This document shows positions 61,223 to 64,000 of a stretch of DNA of 64,000 nt, in pieces. The stretch comes from Geomonas paludis (lineage in GTDB: Bacteria > Desulfobacterota > Desulfuromonadia > Geobacterales > Geobacteraceae): the NCBI RefSeq assembly GCF_014193585.1, contig NZ_BLXY01000003.1, positions 62,001-126,000 of the forward strand, in the 5' to 3' direction. Positions within the stretch are counted from its first letter, which is position 1. Each line of letters begins with the position of its first letter. A model generated the notes under the pieces. It saw only the letters and a list, made by a program, of their open reading frames with translations. It was not told the origin of the DNA and searched no databases. A program made the translations under genes and the position numbers.

Positions 61223-61255
61223 GGGAAAAGCTCCTTTCGGAAAAATTTCAATACA

Positions 61256-61582
61256 CTAGTCCTGCTTCACAGACGCAATGTACCCTTTGTTGATCCTGAC
61301 GTTGACGCCGGGAGCGATCTCCAGGGTGACCACCTGGTCGTCCAGTGCGGTCACCTTGCCGTGCATGCCGCCGGCGGTGACGACCTGATCGCCTTTCTTG
61401 AGCGCATCCAAAAGCGCCCTGTGCTCCTTGGCCTTCTTCTGCTGCGGCCTGATGAGCAGGAAGTAGAAGATGGCGAACATGAACACCAGGGGAATCAGCC
61501 CCTGGAACTGCGCCATCATACCTCCGCCCGCCGGCGCGCCGCCCTGCGCGGGAGCAGCCATTGCAAACGCCAAACCTAACAT
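61256..61582 (-). CDS. yajC: Preprotein translocase subunit YajC
   Basis: The 108-residue protein has a single membrane helix (about 27-48, LIPLVFMFAIFYFLLIRPQQ) and the YajC signature KKAKEHRALLDALKKGDQVV, followed by TAGGMHGKV. It begins with a Gly/Pro-rich segment. It associates with SecDF. CCAGGAGGT precedes the ATG. It lies between tgt and secD, the usual order. Confidence 0.95.
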   Translation of the reverse strand: MLGLAFAMAAPAQGGAPAGGGMMAQFQGLIPLVFMFAIFYFLLIRPQQKKAKEHRALLDALKKGDQVVTAGGMHGKVTALDDQVVTLEIAPGVNVRINKGYIASVKQD

Positions 61583-61658
61583 TTAGTTACCTCCTGGGAT
61601 GTATTTCCATCACTTCGTGAGAGTGAAAAACCTTCCGGTAAAACTTCAATTAAAACGG

Positions 61659-62795
<1,137 letters not shown>

Positions 62796-62802
62796 TTATA
62801 TC

Positions 62803-63021
62803 CCCCTCCCCTTGCGGGAGGGGGAGGAACGTCATCTCTTCCAATTGCTTCAAGGTCCACTGTAGGGGCGAATGATCATTCGTCCGTCCACCCCCTCGCC
62901 CTCCGGGAGAGGGTGGCCGAAGGCCGGGTGAGGGAGGCGCCATGGGCAGCCCTGCAGCGGTCGGCGAGGTCATTGCTGATTTCAGCGCCCTCACCCCGAC
63001 CCTCTCCCAGGGGGAGAGGGA
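62803..63021. repeat. Family C and E repeats between queA and tgt
   Basis: CCCCTCCCCTTGCGGGAGGG (62803-62826), a family E half (CTGTAGGGGCGAATGATCAT, 62860-62884), then family C arms CCCCCTCGCCCTCCGGGAGA (about 62891-62932) and the inverted CCCTCACCCCGACCCTCTCC (about 62988-63019). No gene occurs in this 257-bp gap. Confidence 0.78.
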
Positions 63022-63031
63022 GGTTAACGCA

Positions 63032-64000
63032 TCAGCCGATGAACATGGCGTCGCCGTAGCTGAAGAACCGGAAGCGGCGCCGTACCGCCTCGCGGTAGGC
63101 CTCGAGCATGAACTCTTTGCCGGCGAAAGCGCACACTAACATAAATAGGGTCGATTTGGGGAGATGAAAATTCGTTATCAACGCATCAACCACCCGGAAA
63201 CGGTACCCGGGCAGGATGAAGATGTCCGCCTCGCGCTCCCCTGCCTCCAGTTCGCCGGTCGATGCCGCGTGCTCCAGGGCCCGCATCGACGTGGTCCCGA
63301 GCGCGACCACCCTCCCCCCGGCCTCCCTGGTGCGACGGATGGCCTCCGCGGTTTCATGCGGGATCCGGTACAGTTCCCGGTGCATGGTGTGCTGGGACAG
63401 GTCCTCTACCCGCACCGGCATGAAGGTCCCTAGTCCCACGTGCAGGGTAAGGGGCGCGATCTCCACGCCGCGACCCCGGATCTCAGCCAGGATCTCCGGG
63501 GTGAAGTGCAGTCCGGCGGTAGGGGCGGCCACGGCCCCCTTCTCGCGTGCGAACACGGTCTGGTAGCGCTCCAGGTCCTCGCCTTCGGGGGCGCGCTTGA
63601 TGTAGGGGGGCAGCGGCATGCTCCCCGCACCTTCCAGCCACCCCATGAAATCGTCGCTCCCTTCGAAGCGGACCTGCCATTCCCCTGCCTCGCGGGCCAC
63701 CACGGTCGCGGTGACGCCGGCGGGGAGGATGATGCGGGTGCCGGGGCCGGGGGACTTGGAGGCCTTGATCAGACAGCTCCACACCTCACCGTCGCCGGGA
63801 ACGCGACGCACCAGGAACACCTCGACCGCACCGCCGCTCTCCTTGTGCCCCTTGAGGCGGGCCGGGATGACGCGGGTGTCGTTCAGCACCAAAAGGTCGC
63901 CGGGACGGAACTCCCCGGCGATGGCGGCCACCGTGCTTTCCCCCACCGCGCCTGTGGCGCGCTCGAGGGTCAACAGCCTGGAGGCGTCCCTGCGGCTGGC
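63032..64000 (-). CDS. queA: S-adenosylmethionine:tRNA ribosyltransferase-isomerase QueA (5' end cut by the window)
   Basis: About 322 codons are present; the start lies beyond the right edge, since the frame is open to base 64000 and reads [20 protein letters not shown] there. Signatures are [20 protein letters not shown], then [31 protein letters not shown] and THLVGLGTF-type [17 protein letters not shown], and [13 protein letters not shown]. It makes epoxyqueuosine from preQ1-modified tRNA and so acts directly after Tgt. It lies 257 bp of repeat DNA upstream of tgt on the same strand. Confidence 0.95.
   Translation of the reverse strand, partial: ASRRDASRLLTLERATGAVGESTVAAIAGEFRPGDLLVLNDTRVIPARLKGHKESGGAVEVFLVRRVPGDGEVWSCLIKASKSPGPGTRIILPAGVTATVVAREAGEWQVRFEGSDDFMGWLEGAGSMPLPPYIKRAPEGEDLERYQTVFAREKGAVAAPTAGLHFTPEILAEIRGRGVEIAPLTLHVGLGTFMPVRVEDLSQHTMHRELYRIPHETAEAIRRTREAGGRVVALGTTSMRALEHAASTGELEAGEREADIFILPGYRFRVVDALITNFHLPKSTLFMLVCAFAGKEFMLEAYREAVRRRFRFFSYGDAMFIG

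Overview
The window is about 62% GC and looks like the chromosome of a Geobacteraceae member (Desulfuromonadia, Geobacter/Geomonas/Citrifermentans-like). The grounds are a 12-heme c-type cytochrome packed into about 280 residues, a CXXCH-bearing sensor kinase, several HDFNN-type hybrid kinases, a TrpB2-type tryptophan synthase beta chain, a group 3b NiFe hydrogenase, and the gene order queA-tgt-yajC-secD-secF. Species assignment is inference.

Layout. Bases 1-2600: start of an Fe-alcohol dehydrogenase, a probably inactive thermonuclease-fold protein and a NrfD/HybB membrane protein. Bases 3200-10340: a sulfur block with cysK, then homoserine sulfhydrylase, a ThiS-like carrier, a ThiF-like adenylase, a JAMM peptidase, a siroheme sulfite reductase, a TusA-like protein and mnmA. 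This block matches the protein-thiocarboxylate route to homocysteine described in Wolinella (HcyS/HcyF/HcyD/MetY/Sir). Bases 10340-15000: modC-modB without modA, a chemoreceptor and a CpsB-type PHP phosphatase. Bases 15100-18930: a four-gene NADP-type NiFe hydrogenase operon in the order beta-gamma-delta-alpha. Bases 18930-20000 have no protein gene but hold a 6S RNA gene, followed before the same terminator by a second, unrecognised structured RNA. Bases 20000-25730: hsp20, a reductase-like SDR, a TPR lipoprotein-sized protein, pncB, pncA and DAHP synthase. Bases 26100-39760, all minus strand: serA and the trp genes E-G-D-C-B2-F, with three signalling genes (two histidine kinases and a CheY-like regulator) lodged between trpE and trpG. 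Bases 39880-47270: a DEDDh exoribonuclease-like protein, htpG, a small exported protein, a third hybrid kinase and a MshEN-REC protein. Bases 47440-49660: LemA and two TPM-domain proteins. Bases 49950-53660: a glycosidase-like protein, a phosphoesterase, a 56-codon Cys-rich ORF coupled to it, and a serine hydrolase. Bases 54170-64000: the 12-heme cytochrome, a CDF transporter, recJ, a TPR protein, secFD-yajC, tgt and the 3' part of queA.

The most striking non-gene feature is the density of dispersed intergenic repeats, at least seven families, called A to G here. A: REP-like hairpins whose arm starts GGGACTGGCTCCG and ends GTGCCTGTCCC. B: a three-hairpin element of about 115 bp. C: CCCTC-rich repeats. 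D: tandem GGGATAAAR nonamers. E: a GGGGCGAATAA element. F: tandem GATTAA/GACTAA/GATTGA hexamers. G: CACAGAGGACAC-type repeats. D, F and G are built the same way, with short tandem units in two inverted arms. They sit directly after stop codons, and in several cases the stop codon itself lies inside the repeat.

No tRNA, rRNA, CRISPR array, prophage or intact insertion sequence was seen. All functional calls rest on motif and family recognition by eye; no database search was run.
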